A DNA stretch of 64,000 bases from Saksenaea vasiformis B4078 (taxonomy: Eukaryota > Mucoromycota > Mucoromycetes > Mucorales > Saksenaeaceae), in contig JNDT01001411.1 of NCBI GenBank assembly GCA_000697055.1, positions 1-64,000 of the forward strand. The letters run 5' to 3'. Numbering within the stretch: position 1 is the first letter of the stretch; each line of letters begins with the position of its first letter. The position numbers were made by a program, and so were the translations under genes. The notes under the pieces were generated by a model. It did not search any database. It saw nothing but the letters and a program-made list of their open reading frames with translations, and was not told the origin of the DNA. Positions 32,601-44,453 of this stretch are shown here, piece after piece.

Positions 32601-35521
32601 CCGACGGAGTTCTTTTTCCACGCTATGGGTGGTCGTGAAGGTACGCTTTTGTAAAGATCCACGTGAATTGTACTGACTGATATTTCTAGGTCTTATTGAT
32701 ACTGCTGTCAAGACCGCTGAAACCGGTTATATCCAGCGAAGACTTGTTAAAGCCTTGGAAGATGTGATGGTTAAATACGATGGAACCGTCCGTAACTCGC
32801 TTGGTGATATTATCGAATTTACCTATGGTGAAGACGGTATGGATGGTTGTTTCGTTGAAAAGCAGACCATCCACTCTTTGCGATGCTCGGAAGACAAGTT
32901 TGAACAGCGATACAGGGTCAGCGACGGTTTCAAGAAGGGTACCCTTACGTACAATGTCCTTAAGAAACTGGAAGGCACAGCATCAGCCCAATCATGTCTG
33001 GATCAAGAATATTACCAGATTCTGGAGGACCGTAATCTATTGCGAAACTTCATCTTCAAAAATGGTGAAAGTCGCTGGCCTTTACCCGTGAATTTGATGC
33101 GTCTCGTGAAGAATGCTCAACAGATTTTCCATATTGACCCCAGAAAACCATCCGACATTCACCCATTGCAGGTTGTTGATGGTATTTCAGCGCTTGCAAA
33201 ACGATTACTCGTTGTACGTGGCAGCGACAAAATTACTGAAGAAGTGCAGAGCAATGCAACGACGCTGTTCCAGATCTTGTTACGTTCGACTTTCGCGGTT
33301 AAGAGAGTCGTTGAGGAATTCCACTTGACTTCACAGGCATTTGAATGGTATGCGTATCAAAAGCTCTGTAGATGGACCGTAATTCTAAACATGAAATAGG
33401 ATTCTTGGTGAAATTGAATCGCGATTCTTGACCGCTGTTGTCGCACCGGGGGAAATGGTGGGAACAATTGCAGCACAGTCTATTGGTGAACCGGCCACGC
33501 AGATGACATTAAACACTTTCCATTATGCTGGTGTGTCCAGTAAAAACGTGACACTCGGTGTTCCTCGTCTGAAGGAAATTATCAACGTTGCAAAGAATAT
33601 CAAGACGCCCAGATTGGAAGTTTGGCTGGATTCCGAACGATCGCGCAATATTGAGTTGGCTAAGGAGGTTCAGGTTAATCTGGAACACACGACTCTGCAA
33701 AAAGTCACGTCCGCAGCAGAAATTTACTATGATCCTGACCCACGCAACACGATTATTGAAGAAGACGCTGACTTCGTTGATACCTACTATCAACTTGAAG
33801 ACGATAATTCACCTTTCGTGACACGTGTATCACCATGGTTGTTGCGTATTGAACTGAACCGTGGTATGATGATCGACAAGCGCCTTAACATTACCGAAGT
33901 TGTACAGAAGATTTCCGAGGAATTCCGCAACGATCTACATGTCATCGGTAGCGATGAGAACTCCGAGAAATTGATCATTCGCTGCAGAGTGATGATGGAC
34001 GAAAGCGGGGATAAGGACATGGAAGAGGATGACTCACGAGCAGAAGAAGATACCTTCCTTCGCAAGCTGGAAGCCAGTATGTTAAGCTCCATCAACCTCC
34101 GTGGTATCCCGAGAATCAAGAAGGTGTACATTGTCGAGCGTAAAGACACCATACTGAACCAGAACGGGGAATATGAAACAACAACCGAGTGGGGTCTTGA
34201 CACAGATGGTATTAACTTGCAAGAAGTCATGAGCCAGGAAGGTGTAAATGAACGAAGGACGTACTCAAATAATACTGTCGAGATCATGGAAGTGCTTGGT
34301 ATCGAGGCTACTCGCAAGGCATTGCTCAAGGAATTGCGTAACGTTATTGAGTTTGATGGTTCGTATGTCAACTACCGTCACTTGGCTTTGCTTTGCGACG
34401 TCATGACAAACCGCGGCCATCTTATGGCTATCACTCGACACGGTATCAACCGAGCAGAGACGGGCGCCTTGATGCGATGTTCCTTCGAGGAAACTGTAGA
34501 AATTTTGATGGAAGCAGCAGCTGTGGGTGAGATGGATGACTGTAAGGGTGTGGCCGAAAACATCATGTTGGGCCAGATGGCTCCATTGGGTACTGGTGAA
34601 TTCGACGTGATTCTCGACGAAGAGATGCTGAAGAGAGTGCCACATGAAAATAGACAGATACTGCCTAATGGTATAGCAGGAGATGTACCAGGATTTGCAA
34701 CCCCTGGTCCTGGATACATGACGCCCAACTTGGCGACGCCGTATGATACACGATCACCCGACTGGGTTGATTTCTCTCAACCAGGAACGCCTTCTGAGCC
34801 AATGTTCTCACCCATGGGTAACTCGGGAGCAGCTGGCGCCAATGTGGGTACAAGTCCTTGGCGTGGCGATCTCAGTCCATACGCGCAAAGTCCCGGGTAT
34901 TCACCGACATCGCCAGGCTATTCGCCTTCTAGTCCATCCTATGCGACATCACCCGGATATTCGCCGGCATCACCTAACTATTCGCCCACGAGTCCCTCCT
35001 ACTCACCTAGCTCACCGAGCTATAGCCCAACCAGCCCAAGCTACAGTCCCACTAGTCCAAGCTACAGCCCAACCAGCCCAAGCTACAGTCCCACAAGCCC
35101 AAGCTACAGCCCAACTAGCCCCAGCTACAGTCCCACTAGCCCAAGCTACAGCCCGACAAGTCCCAGCTACAGCCCAACTAGTCCCAGCTACAGCCCGACA
35201 AGCCCCAGCTACAGCCCAACAAGCCCAAGCTACAGCCCAACTAGTCCAAGCTACAGCCCTACAAGCCCAAGCTACAGCCCAACGAGCCCGAGCTACAGCC
35301 CCACAAGCCCAAGCTACAGCCCAACGAGCCCAAGCTACAGCCCCACAAGCCCCAGCTACAGCCCGACAAGCCCCAGCTACAGCCCGACAAGCCCGAGCTA
35401 TAGCCCAACAAGTCCGAGCTATAGTCCCACGAGCCCGAGCTACAGTCCTACAAGCCCTAGTTACAGTCCAACCAGTCCAAGTTACAGTCCTTCCGACGAC
35501 AAAAAAAAATATAGTCATTAA
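29686..35521 (+). CDS. RPB1: RNA polymerase II largest subunit RPB1
   Basis: Nine exons: 29686-29772, 29876-30074, 30147-30217, 30271-30516, 30575-30889, 30946-31017, 31119-32640, 32690-33347 and 33400-35521, total 1,763 residues, a normal length. Visible landmarks are the clamp zinc site [41 protein letters not shown], the active-site [12 protein letters not shown] that holds catalytic magnesium, the bridge-helix region and [23 protein letters not shown] (trigger loop). The C-terminal domain carries 28 heptad-type repeats before SDDKKKYSH. Intron 6 ends in GCGAAAAG, an A-rich acceptor. It makes all mRNA; CTD phosphorylation couples synthesis to capping, splicing (SF3A3 is encoded in this window) and 3' processing. 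Converges with NAA50. Confidence 0.99.
34898..35482 (+). repeat. RPB1 CTD heptad repeat array
   Basis: 585 bp encode 28 tandem units. The first six are variants ([14 protein letters not shown], six-residue [27 protein letters not shown]). From 35021 to 35482 there are 22 consecutive units that all translate to the consensus YSPTSPS. At DNA level these are near-identical 21-bp repeats that differ mainly in third positions (AGC/AGT, CCA/CCC/CCG). Confidence 0.95.
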
Positions 35522-35976
35522 CAGCAATAGGCATCTAATAAAACAAGAGACGTCAGTGATGACAGATGTATCATCAACAATCATGAGAAACATAAAATTT
35601 TTGCCTATTGAAGCCGTTTGTTTATTTATCAATTGCATGCATCCTCTGGCATCATTTCGCCATAAAAAATCGTCTCAACATCGCGTAGAAGTATTCTAAG
35701 GCAAGCAACCATTTCGAATGGTGTACACGTAGTTATCGTGAACAGTTAGAATGGTCCATCATAAAGATCAAAGTTTGCGAACGCATTAAACTGCTGTTTC
35801 ATTGTTAGTTTGGACAGAATAAACATTTGATGCAATGTCCTCATCATTCCTAGACACTATAAAGGCTAAAACTCGTTCGCGTTTTTATTCATTAATCGTT
35901 CTACTTCCCGTTGCCACGCCAGCGTTTGCAACGCATCTGGGGCACGCTCCATGAACCGATACCATAAGTAGTTGAG
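35522..35976. other. Convergent 3' region, RPB1 and NAA50
   Basis: 455 bp between two convergent stop codons. A run of open plus-strand sequence to 35699 is only read-through of the antisense-free CTD frame. AATAAA-like sequences occur near 35818. No gene seen. Confidence 0.5.
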
Positions 35977-36610
35977 TCAATTCGAATCAATTGATCTAGA
36001 TAAGACGTATGCAGCCTTATCCTTAATATTTTTGTAATAATCTGTTTCCTCGTGAATGATTTCAAATCCATGTCTCTTGTAAAATGCCAACGCCGATTCA
36101 TTCGTTGTCTGCACATGCAAGTACACCGATGAGATTCGTGGGTGTTTGGATGCTGCTGCATGTTCTAAAATATGTTCTAATAATCGGTGGCCTTTTTTTT
36201 TTGTTTTGTAAAGAAAACAAAAGATTTTGCATCAGATGGGATGCAGAGACGTATTTTTTGATTTATACTTGCCTAAACCGTGGTTCCGGTAAGATTCCAG
36301 GACACCCAAGGTCATCATGTATACTCGTGACTTTCCGTCTTCTGTTTCTTCTCCTGCTTCCACACGACAGCACACCAGACCGACGCAAATATCGTTGTAA
36401 TAAACTTGGACCCATGTTAGTTTTATATAATATCCTACTTATAGGAGCATTACCTAATTTCGCAAATTCACCAGCTTCTAGAACTTCTTTGTAAAACTTG
36501 TCACCATAGTTAACAGGAAACAGTACTGAATGAAGTTTCCGTAATGTTCCAATATTATTTGGCGTAACATCGCCAAGAGCGATACGAGCAGAAGGAGCGT
36601 TAGGCGACAT
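35977..36610 (-). CDS. NAA50: N-alpha-acetyltransferase 50 (NatE catalytic subunit)
   Basis: Three exons from 36610 down: 36454-36610, 36273-36404 and 35977-36191, giving 167 residues. The GNAT fold is complete: IALGDVTPNNIGTLRKL, VLFPVNYGDKFYKEVLE, VYYNDICVGLVCCR, the acetyl-CoA-binding stretch YRNHGLGHRLLEH (R-x-x-G-x-G/A type), then VYLHVQTTNESALAFYKRHGFE. The match to animal NAA50/San is nearly continuous. The enzyme acetylates N-terminal Met of Met-hydrophobic proteins on ribosomes and is needed for sister-chromatid cohesion in animals. Intron 2 (36192-36272) has the donor GCAAGT in place of GT; this is the classic GC-AG consensus, and no GT donor gives the right frame. Confidence 0.95.
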
Positions 36611-36667
36611 GACTTAATGTCAGCCTGTTAAGATCAAACAGAAAAAAAAATTGGGCGTCTCCTTTGG

Positions 36668-36997
36668 CTACACCGACAGCAGTCTCCGTGCGCAAGGTGA
36701 CCCTACGGACCGCGAAAATTTCACGGGCATAAAATTAATCATTGGAATCCGCGATTGACCGTAATCCATACCTGGGCACCTTAACAGGCGCGTAGCCCAG
36801 CCCATTTTTCTTATGGGCTCGCAGTTGGTCCAATGGTGTGGACCTGCTCTGCGTGCTTTGAAGCTTGCAGTTAGATTGGGCAGGTTATCCGACACCTATA
36901 GATCACGAAAAGAGTAAGAAAGCAAATCGAATGGAGCGTTACAAAACGAACATACCAAAGGACCAAAGAGTGTATTAAGAGACAGTTTCGCTATCAT
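36668..36997 (-). CDS. Possible small spliced gene, 89 residues, unrecognised
   Basis: An ATG at 36995-36997, just after a TATA-like ATATAAAAT, opens a 14-codon exon (36956-36997). A well-formed 60-nt intron (GTATGT..CTATAG) joins it in frame to 36668-36895. The product begins MIAKLSLNTLFGPL and contains KARRAGPHHWTNCEPIRK and a basic Arg-rich tail. It is basic and would suit a mitochondrial or ribosomal small protein, but I cannot name a family. A second donor-like GTATGG after RCP could extend it differently into a frame that overlaps the NAA50 start. It sits upstream of NAA50 on the same strand. Confidence 0.4.
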
Positions 36998-37211
36998 TTT
37001 ATATGCAGAGATGAGAAGATGACTGTTGCAATTGCTCGTCTTGACGTAAGTAGTAAGGTGATTGGCTGAGAACAGTACTACTTCTGCTACGTTTCATGGA
37101 AATTTAACAATACTGCTTATACAAAGAGTGTACAGTAATCTCAACCACTGTTGATCTAGATAGGCATATGGTATCTTACAGTCATTACAAGTATAGACAA
37201 CTGCATCACCC

Positions 37212-37234
37212 ATATATATATATATATATATATA
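37212..37234. repeat. AT dinucleotide microsatellite
   Basis: An uninterrupted (AT)n run of about 23 bases, followed by a second AT-rich imperfect inverted stretch to about 37258. Confidence 0.9.
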
Positions 37235-37506
37235 AAAGGTATATTTTCATATATGGCAGTTCGTTTTACCTTCATACTACTTCAGGAATAATCCAGCGAG
37301 CACATACATCACCCGGATCTTGTACAAGGTTGTGAGCCATCCGTCATTTAGAGGAATCTGAAGTGAGGCCTACGTTGCTGCTCTGAGATATTTCACTAGC
37401 GCGAAGACGTAAAAATGGTGTTTCGATCTTTTAGAGTGAGCGTTTGGAACCTTGATAGAAACCTAGTGGCAGTAAAATGGCTCACTGATCTCAAATGTAA
37501 AAATTC

Positions 37507-37845
37507 ATGTCATCAGCCAACAGTCTCTCCTCCTTCTTACCTTCCTTTAATATGGACATTTGGGAATTTCTGGTGGTTGGCAGTGCTTGGATATTGAATC
37601 CTGAAATCGTACGTGCTCTCGAGGAAAATAGAAGACAGCAACGGCGAAGAGCAAGAAGTAGATCTGTCTATCGAAAAGGCTCAAAAGAAGGACCCATCCC
37701 AAAGGCGGCTGAGTGTTGCTACGAAGCGAGTTTAGAAGTGACCATTCAAAATCACAGCATCGAGGAAAATGCGAAGAAAGGTGATAGTGGCAGGCTATGC
37801 CATCCAAGTGATGGAACAAGAACCAGTACAGTTGAAAATATGTAA
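37507..37845 (+). CDS. Weak hypothetical ORF, 112 residues
   Basis: ATG-initiated frame with a short hydrophobic stretch (IWEFLVVGSAWILNPEIV) followed by a basic run (RRQQRRRARSRSVYRKG) and a polar tail. It has no stop for 113 codons in a region otherwise rich in stops. I see no known motif, no intron and no promoter. It may be chance or a decayed gene. Confidence 0.2.
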   Translation: MSSANSLSSFLPSFNMDIWEFLVVGSAWILNPEIVRALEENRRQQRRRARSRSVYRKGSKEGPIPKAAECCYEASLEVTIQNHSIEENAKKGDSGRLCHPSDGTRTSTVENM

Positions 37846-38762
37846 ATTTCTATTGAATGACGGATATTAGTACGACCGGCTACGGAGAGTTCATAGCGAC
37901 CTTGCACGGAAGTTGAAATGTCGTCGACTATGCCGTAGCCCTCGATGAGGTGTCACTCCACAAGATCTTTTGCTCAGGAACTTTTAGCTTTTCTACGTCA
38001 GTGGCAGAAACTCTTAGCCAATCACATCCTTATAAGAAGCTCGGAAACGATTTCCTTAGGACCGTTCTCACGTTACTTCAAGATGAATAACTTTGGCTCT
38101 GAGAAATGATGCGTTTTGGTGCTGAGAAGTGGTTCATTTCGCGTTAACCCAAGGAAGAGTTCGCACCTTGTTGATACGAGTTTTGCATTAGAGTAGTTCA
38201 TTATATCAGTGATGGGTTCCTCGGTATCCCATCAGACGGTGTAAAATTGTTCCGAGATAAGGAAGGTGTTCCGTTGAAGCAAGAACCTCGTTTTTGCATT
38301 GAGGTGCTCCAATGATAGTTTCTCTATCTAGGTCGGAAGCAGTAAAGATTTCTCAAGAGAACGGCAGAATGTACCCAAAATGACCTGTGTTTAAAGAGAC
38401 GCGTGAATTCTGTCTTTTTCTTTGGCACTGTTCCTTTTTAACGTCCCGGTAAGGATGCCAATTCTTCATCACTTATACAGAATCATTCATGTCTTTTTAT
38501 CTATCGTTCAGACTGCATGACTCCTGTCTCCAATCGGCTCGGTTGTGACGTAGATGCGTGTTCACCACCAGATAAATAAGGGTTGTCTCCCGCAGCGTCA
38601 CTTAATTTTTCACGACAGAACATCGCCGGATGTTGCATCGTTGCAAGTCCTCTGCAGCGTCTTGACCGATGGTCGTAATGCCACGTTCTCTCCCAGATCG
38701 CTCTTATCCGGCCAGGATGCGGGGCAGAGCCCCACAGTAACGCGGACATCAAAGCATTTCCA

Positions 38763-38915
38763 TTTTGCTGCTGCAAGAAATTATGCGTCCAACGCAGGGC
38801 CAGGTTGATGTGAGTAAGCGTATGATTTTGTCAACTTATAACTGTTTATTCGATTTCCTCCTTAGCACAAACTGGGCTCTTCATGGACGCATCATTTGTT
38901 TAGATTAGCATAAAA
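38763..38915. repeat. MITE-like inverted-repeat element, copy C
   Basis: The left arm 38763-38803 contains TTTTGCTGC..AAATTATGCGTCCA..GGGCCAG. The right arm 38872-38915 reads CTGGGCTCTTCATGGACGC then ATCATTTG and ends AGCATAAAA. The inverse complement of the right arm aligns with the left arm over about 40 bp with few mismatches. The internal part is about 68 bp and has no coding potential. Confidence 0.7.
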
Positions 38916-40033
38916 AGTTGCTCGACGAACAGTAACATAGTGAGAGGGAACATTTTCTCAACGCTTTTCTGATTTTGAGTTTAGGTGGTACAATAGTATT
39001 TTCCTCAAGTAAACAATGCTTCAAAAACAGGTCTCTGACTTTTGTCATCACCGGTGGCAAAGTTCATACGCATCCCACGGTTGGGTAAATGGCATTAGTC
39101 GCATAAGTGGTTGCATGTATCTCATGGAGCCCAAAAGATGAAATAAAAATAATCGTTATATCGCAACGTGTCCTACCTTGGTACGGTGTAGGTCCCGCGG
39201 AGCATTCCCGAGCTATTTCGGCGAACATCTCCGAGGCAACATCTTTTGCGCCGTACTTCAGCGTTACAGTCTATCAGTCGAAAGTCAGTCAAGGTAGACG
39301 CAAGAAATAATTCAACAGTTTGTTAAGATATAATGTTGGAAAGTCAAGCTCCTGCTATAGGGTCATTGTTCACAGTTTAACCATTATGGTCTACTTTAAT
39401 GTCCGAATGTTCAAGCTATTGTACGGAGGCAAAAAGGTTCAAAGCTTTTGCGCGGCATCCCTCTCTCAGCGTGCAGGAAAGCCTATTAAAATTCAGCTTA
39501 CATAAGGTTTTGGACCAAATTCTCACAGTTTGCGAGTCTGGTAACTGATAACTTATGCAAGTAACAGAAAAGTACTTTATCGAATTCCATCTTGGGTTGG
39601 GTGTGTGTGGATAATCCTTTTCGGAAATTGGTTTATGCAACGATGCCATTTGTTGCCATTCGTCGTAATTTGACCCATATGCACAAGGTGCAGGATGCCT
39701 TTTGTACCAAGTTGTTTGGATGCCCCGCTATGTCATATGTCAAAGCAAAACTTGTCTTCTTACTATGGTTTCACAAAATGTGTGCATTGCTGTTGGCAGA
39801 GTTCATGCACTAAAAAAAGTTGCTTCCTTGTGTTTTCTTTTGTCCTCATCCTCCGCGAGCAAGTATATTTACATCGATTTTTTTTAGTCATTGTGTTTTT
39901 GTGCTAAAGAAGTATGGTAAATAAAAAAAGGGGAAGGAGTTATAATACAAGGGGTATCTACAAGAACTGTGTTGTTGTGTTGTTTGAACATATGAAATAA
40001 GAAAAAAAAAAGAGAAATAAAGAAAATGAGGAT

Positions 40034-41736
40034 TTAAAGCAATCGTTCCCAGAACGGACCCCTTTCAAATGAGAAGTGAGAAAGTTCCTGTGAGCAGATG
40101 GTAGAAGGTGGAATGTCGGAGGCAAAAGCCGCGGGAGTCGATACAGGTACTGAAACGCTTGCACCTTCACAAAAGAAAACATCGGATGCGTTGGGAGCAA
40201 AAAGTCCTTTCTTCACCGAGTCAATCGAGTGAATATAGACAAGACGAGATAGCAGATCGAGGCTTTCTGCATCGAGTTCGTAATCCATGATCATATCGTC
40301 GTGCTGTTCGGGCGTGCTGGCTTCACTGGGACTTTCGGTATCCTCTTGTTGGTCAAATTGGTCTTCAACAGAACGGTCGATCCAGTTAATTGGGGTATCT
40401 GTTGTTACAGCATCGTCGTCCTCATCCATGTCTGTGTCACTTTCGACGGCTACATCGCTCACTTCACCTTCTTCCTCATCGCTTGTGTACCATTCGGGAT
40501 CCCTGGCAGCAGCAGCAGCCAATCGCTGGCTCTTGAATTGAGCAGCGAATCGCCATGTGACAGCGCTTATATTCACTTGCTTGCCTGCACCCAAGGCAAT
40601 ATAGCAGGAGGGACATCGGAATGTCTCGTCTAATACTTCGTCGTTCAGGTTCAGACACTCTAAGTGAAGCCAGGAGGAGCAATCATCACATTGTACCATG
40701 GAACCAAATTCTTCGTGTGGTGTGTCACAAATACATTGAATCATATGTTGATTTTCTTTTTGTTGCTGTCTTTGCACTTTCTTTCGGTTACACTCTGGTT
40801 TACGTCGGTGTATGGGGCGTTTTTGTATTCTGTAGCGACGACGACTACTATTGTCATGATGATGATGATGATGATGGTGATGGATACCATGGCAATCATA
40901 CGAATCCATCAGCTCATTTTCCTCCATTTCCTCTATCTCCTCCTCCTCTTCTTCATTGTCACCATGTGCTCTGTCGTGGGATGGTTTCCGAGGTCTTCCA
41001 GGACGACGTCGATCGTAAAGTGCTCGGGATACTGAATTTGGTGATGCGTGGTCCACTATTTCAAAGTCAGAAAGCTATCGTCACAAACACCGTCTTCTTT
41101 ACCGTGGCTTTTCTTTAGTGCGGAGGAGGGCAGTGATTCCATCTCAATCGAGTCATGAACCATGGCTTCAATAAGACTAGCGCCTACGCGAGCAGCTTCC
41201 TGCAGGGAATTATCTGCAGATGGACCGTGAGAACCAGCGAGGGAAGTTGGCATGGTGATGCTGATGGTGTGGGATTCATCCTTCGGCACAATATCGATGC
41301 ATGCACCTGCCTCCTGCGATACAAACGTAAGATACTGCTTAAGTAGTGTCAAGTTGCGTAACATTGGCCTGTTAGATGGTCGATCAGAAGCAGATGAATC
41401 TTCGCTGTTGCTGGTAGTTGTAGCGGAATCATTGTTGTTATCATTATCATTATTATCATTATTATTGTTGTTGTTATTTGCAGCAGTGATCTTTGCTACA
41501 GTTGCAGATAGTTTTTGTTTGAGATGCATAACGATACTGGTATGGTCTTTGGATGATGGTGAAGGTTGTGGTGGTGATGCTAATGATTTTGGCAATGCCT
41601 CCGATGCAGGTTGCTTCACAGTGATCTCATATGTTTCTTGGTTCCCTTTAGTTGTCACCTCTGCCATAATTTTGCGCACGGCCTGCAGCATCTTATCTGG
41701 ATGTCTTGTTTGCTGGCCATAACTAATAATCACCAT
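40034..41736 (-). CDS. PHD-finger protein with His and Asn/Asp tracts
   Basis: Two exons, 41103-41736 and 40034-41055, joined by a 47-nt intron (GTAAAG..AATAG), give 551 residues. One canonical C4HC3 PHD finger is present: CICDTPHEEFGSMVQCDDCS, then WLHLECLNL and FRCPSC. It is preceded by RRRPGRPRK, an AT-hook-like basic motif, acidic runs, nine consecutive His and a basic segment. The C-terminus has acidic patches. The N-terminal exon contains an Asn/Asp repeat tract. PHD fingers of this class usually read histone H3 tails, so a chromatin role is likely but the complex is unknown; SET3- and BYE1-like proteins are candidates. The start is uncertain: an upstream donor (near 41811) suggests another 5' exon. 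Confidence 0.75.
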
Positions 41737-43444
41737 ATTGATTGGTACATCGTCTTCTTCTTTCTTTCTTTCTTTTTTTTTTATACGTTGGCTACATGAA
41801 AGTAATACTTACGGCGATACTTTCATGATGGCAGTCTTTGACACAGAAGTCAGTATGATTGGGATAAATTGATAATAATAAATAATAACAAGAAAGAAAG
41901 AAGAAGAAGAGGAACCAAATGTAAGTAAAAAAAAAAAAAGAAACAGTATAAGTGAGGAGCTTACCAAATTGGTAGACAAGATAAATCGTTACCGACTGCA
42001 AACAATGGATTGGTTGTCAGGGAAACGAGAAAAAAAAGGGGAGAATCGAGAGGAAGGAAAAAAAAAGTGATGGGGCGAATAAAAAAGGAAAAATTGGACT
42101 GCTCATACAAAAAAAAAAGAGTAAAAAAAATACAGTCAAAGTCTATGTGAAAACTCCTCCCGCTGTTGTGCCTCCGCTATCTGATCGAATATTCGGGAAC
42201 GTTTAGTTGTAATGAATTGATTTCAATATACCAAACCTAAAAAAAAGAAAAAAAAAGCAACAAAAATTTTTTCTATGTAATATTACCTATTACCGAGAAG
42301 ATGTTTAAAAAAACAGGAGTTGAAATATGTTCTACTCCAGTAAATAGCAGCATTTTTCGTGTCATTAAATTCTATATACCATAACTGTTTCAACTCTAAC
42401 TCTCTCTCTCTCTCTTTTTTTTCCTGCTCTTTTTTAAACCAGAATAGCGTACCTACTTTGATCTGAGAATCTTTATAATTATGATTCAGACATAATGAAT
42501 CTCAAACATCTGTACCTGTCAATGCTCCCCGAGATTTAAAGGTCACTTTTTCAATCTCAGGTCGGCTGCTTGTGTTTAAATGATAACATGCCTTAGGCTC
42601 GTGGGTTTCAGATTGTGCATCTTTTTTTTTTTTTTATGTCTATGGAATTCAATTTTCTCTTATCATCAAAGTAAGTAGTAATCATTGAGAATGAAAGAAA
42701 AGTATACATAAGAGAAAAGATAATAATGATTGAATCACTACTACTTAATCATATTGAGTTAATCAATATATCGTAGAAGTTGTAAAAAACAAATATGATG
42801 TATGTAGGGAATGATATTCTCATAGATCATGCCAGTCTATTTCGTTTACTCAATCTTTTTTTTCTTGCTCTTTTTATGAATAGTATCATCGAATGAAGAA
42901 GATATACTTATTTGTTTCGAAATGACTGCGTATATAAAATATGCTTATGTGCCATTCGAAAGGAACTTTGTCTAAAGATACAGCACTTGGACTACCTAAT
43001 GTACAACTTCGAAATGTTAAATTCTTAAAGGTAAACTATGAAAGAATGATTTGACTTTATCTATTTAAAATACTGCGCTACTGATCATACTATCTCTTCC
43101 TGTTTTACTGGGTCTATTTATTTGTTGATCGTACTGCTGACCAAAACTGTTAGGCTACTACGGAAAAGATGATAGGTCTCTTTTTTTTAATTCTTTCTTA
43201 CATGTGCAACTATGAACTGATATGACCGGGACCTACGTTTGTGTAACAAATAAGTTTTCGCTGCTTCACGGATATATTCTGAAATTGACATGCTACACGA
43301 AACCGCCTGACGAGTTTGCGATGGGTTACTCAAAGGCGGTGCTGATTTGGGATGGCGCGTGCCTTAAATCATTAAGAAGGCTTCGCCCAGCGTGCCACAG
43401 TTTTGTTTCTTCCTCTCTTTTGTCTACGTTTTCGTTTTGATAGA
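41737..43444. other. 1.7-kb AT-rich region between PHD and peroxidase genes
   Basis: Rich in homopurine/homopyrimidine tracts: a CTTT repeat near 41755-41780, A-runs at 41928-41940 and 42240-42260, and a CT run near 42403-42416. This is probably the leader and promoter of the PHD gene. No coding sequence recognised. Confidence 0.5.
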
Positions 43445-44453
43445 ATGGATAAATCATCCAACGCAGACAACCAGAGGGCCCCGTTCTGGAAAACCTTTTC
43501 CACAACCATGATTATCGCTCTCATCCTGAGCATACTGGTGTTTCAAGTCATCCGAGTTGAAATCAATGGAAGCTTGGCAAAACTCAATGAGAATGAATGG
43601 AAGGAGTTGATGAAATCACATCCATATGAAAGGAGGTTCAATGGTGGCGAATACTCCCGATCCCCTTGCCCAGCGCTTAACGCACTTGCCAATCACGGAT
43701 TACTTCCCCGTAGTGGACGCAACGTATCCTATGATGACCTGTATTCCGCCTCTTTGCTTTTGGGTGTGGGTCCAATTCCATCCGCCATGATCCTCAAATA
43801 TGTCTACTTCAAGTTTCATAAGGTCCAACCTTCAGATCCTATCTTGCAAGGCTTCTTCCAAATGGCTGGTACGATCGATCTGGACCAACTGGCTACACAT
43901 AACATCATTGAACATGACGTATCGATGAGTCGATTCGATATTGGAGTAAAGCCACACGATGTAATTAACCCGTCACCTGAACTGGTCCAGATGATGACCG
44001 ACTTCGCAAAAGATGGGGTCTTCTCTCAACAAAATCAATTTGATTACCGAAAGACCCGTTGGCTGCAGTCCGAACGTGACAACCGCGACATGTTTCTCAG
44101 CACAAACTTACAGGTAAATGATATCTTTTTTTCTCTTTTTGTGGGAAACAAAGAACTTATACCCTATAAAAATGGCTTAGCTCATAGCTGGAATGGAATG
44201 TGCTGTTTCGATGGAGATCTTGGGCCGCGGCGGCAATGGTCTACGAGTAGATCATCTTCGCACCTTTTTTTTGGAAGAAAGAATTCCCGATGATTGGTAC
44301 CCACGTAAATCCTATTTGTCTGCACCTGGACTTGTCTGGAAAACATTGCAGTGCTTTGCTGGTGTCCGAAGAAGCACCGCCACATTAGAAAGCGCACCTC
44401 CAATTCCTTTTGTCCAAGAAATGCTAAAGCCAAGAGCAGAACAACAACAATAA
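43445..44453 (+). CDS. Heme-thiolate peroxidase (chloroperoxidase/peroxygenase family), membrane-anchored
   Basis: Two exons, 43445-44113 and 44181-44453, encode 313 residues. The proximal heme-ligand motif is SPCPALNALANHG (Cys thiolate ligand), and the EHD motif occurs as IIEHDVSMSRFD, which is the conserved metal/acid-base region. A GRGGNGLRVDHLRTFFLEERIP stretch near the C-terminus resembles the distal R..E..ERIP region. Family enzymes use peroxide to oxygenate or halogenate organic compounds. Instead of a cleaved signal, residues about 19-36 (TMIIALILSILVFQVI) form one hydrophobic helix after a charged N-terminus, which suggests a type II anchor. The ATG at 43445 is chosen because the longer frame starts without ATG. 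The acceptor TTAG at 44180 keeps frame. Confidence 0.88.

Larger units (their letters stand above)
36998..40033. other. 3-kb accessory region without a firm gene
   Basis: Contains an AT microsatellite, one weak ORF (37507-37845) and an inverted-repeat element (38763-38915). The rest shows only short frames with frequent stops on both strands. Confidence 0.45.

Noticed and set aside
35012..35638. 208-codon antisense frame rich in Ala/Trp/Thr over the RPB1 CTD
   Set aside because: It is the mirror of the heptad repeat. The periodic sequence follows from YSPTSPS codons; no independent evidence for a gene.
34743..35699. 318-codon frame overlapping the CTD in another frame (AQATAPQ-type repeats)
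   Set aside because: Frame-shadow of the 21-bp CTD repeats within the clear RPB1 exon.
37208..37260. AT-run with following inverted AT stretch as a possible origin or terminator
   Set aside because: Simple microsatellite; nothing beyond base composition supports a function.
40287..41118. Several plus-strand frames of 84-165 codons
   Set aside because: Antisense to the PHD-finger gene; low-complexity strings come from acidic, His and Asn tracts.
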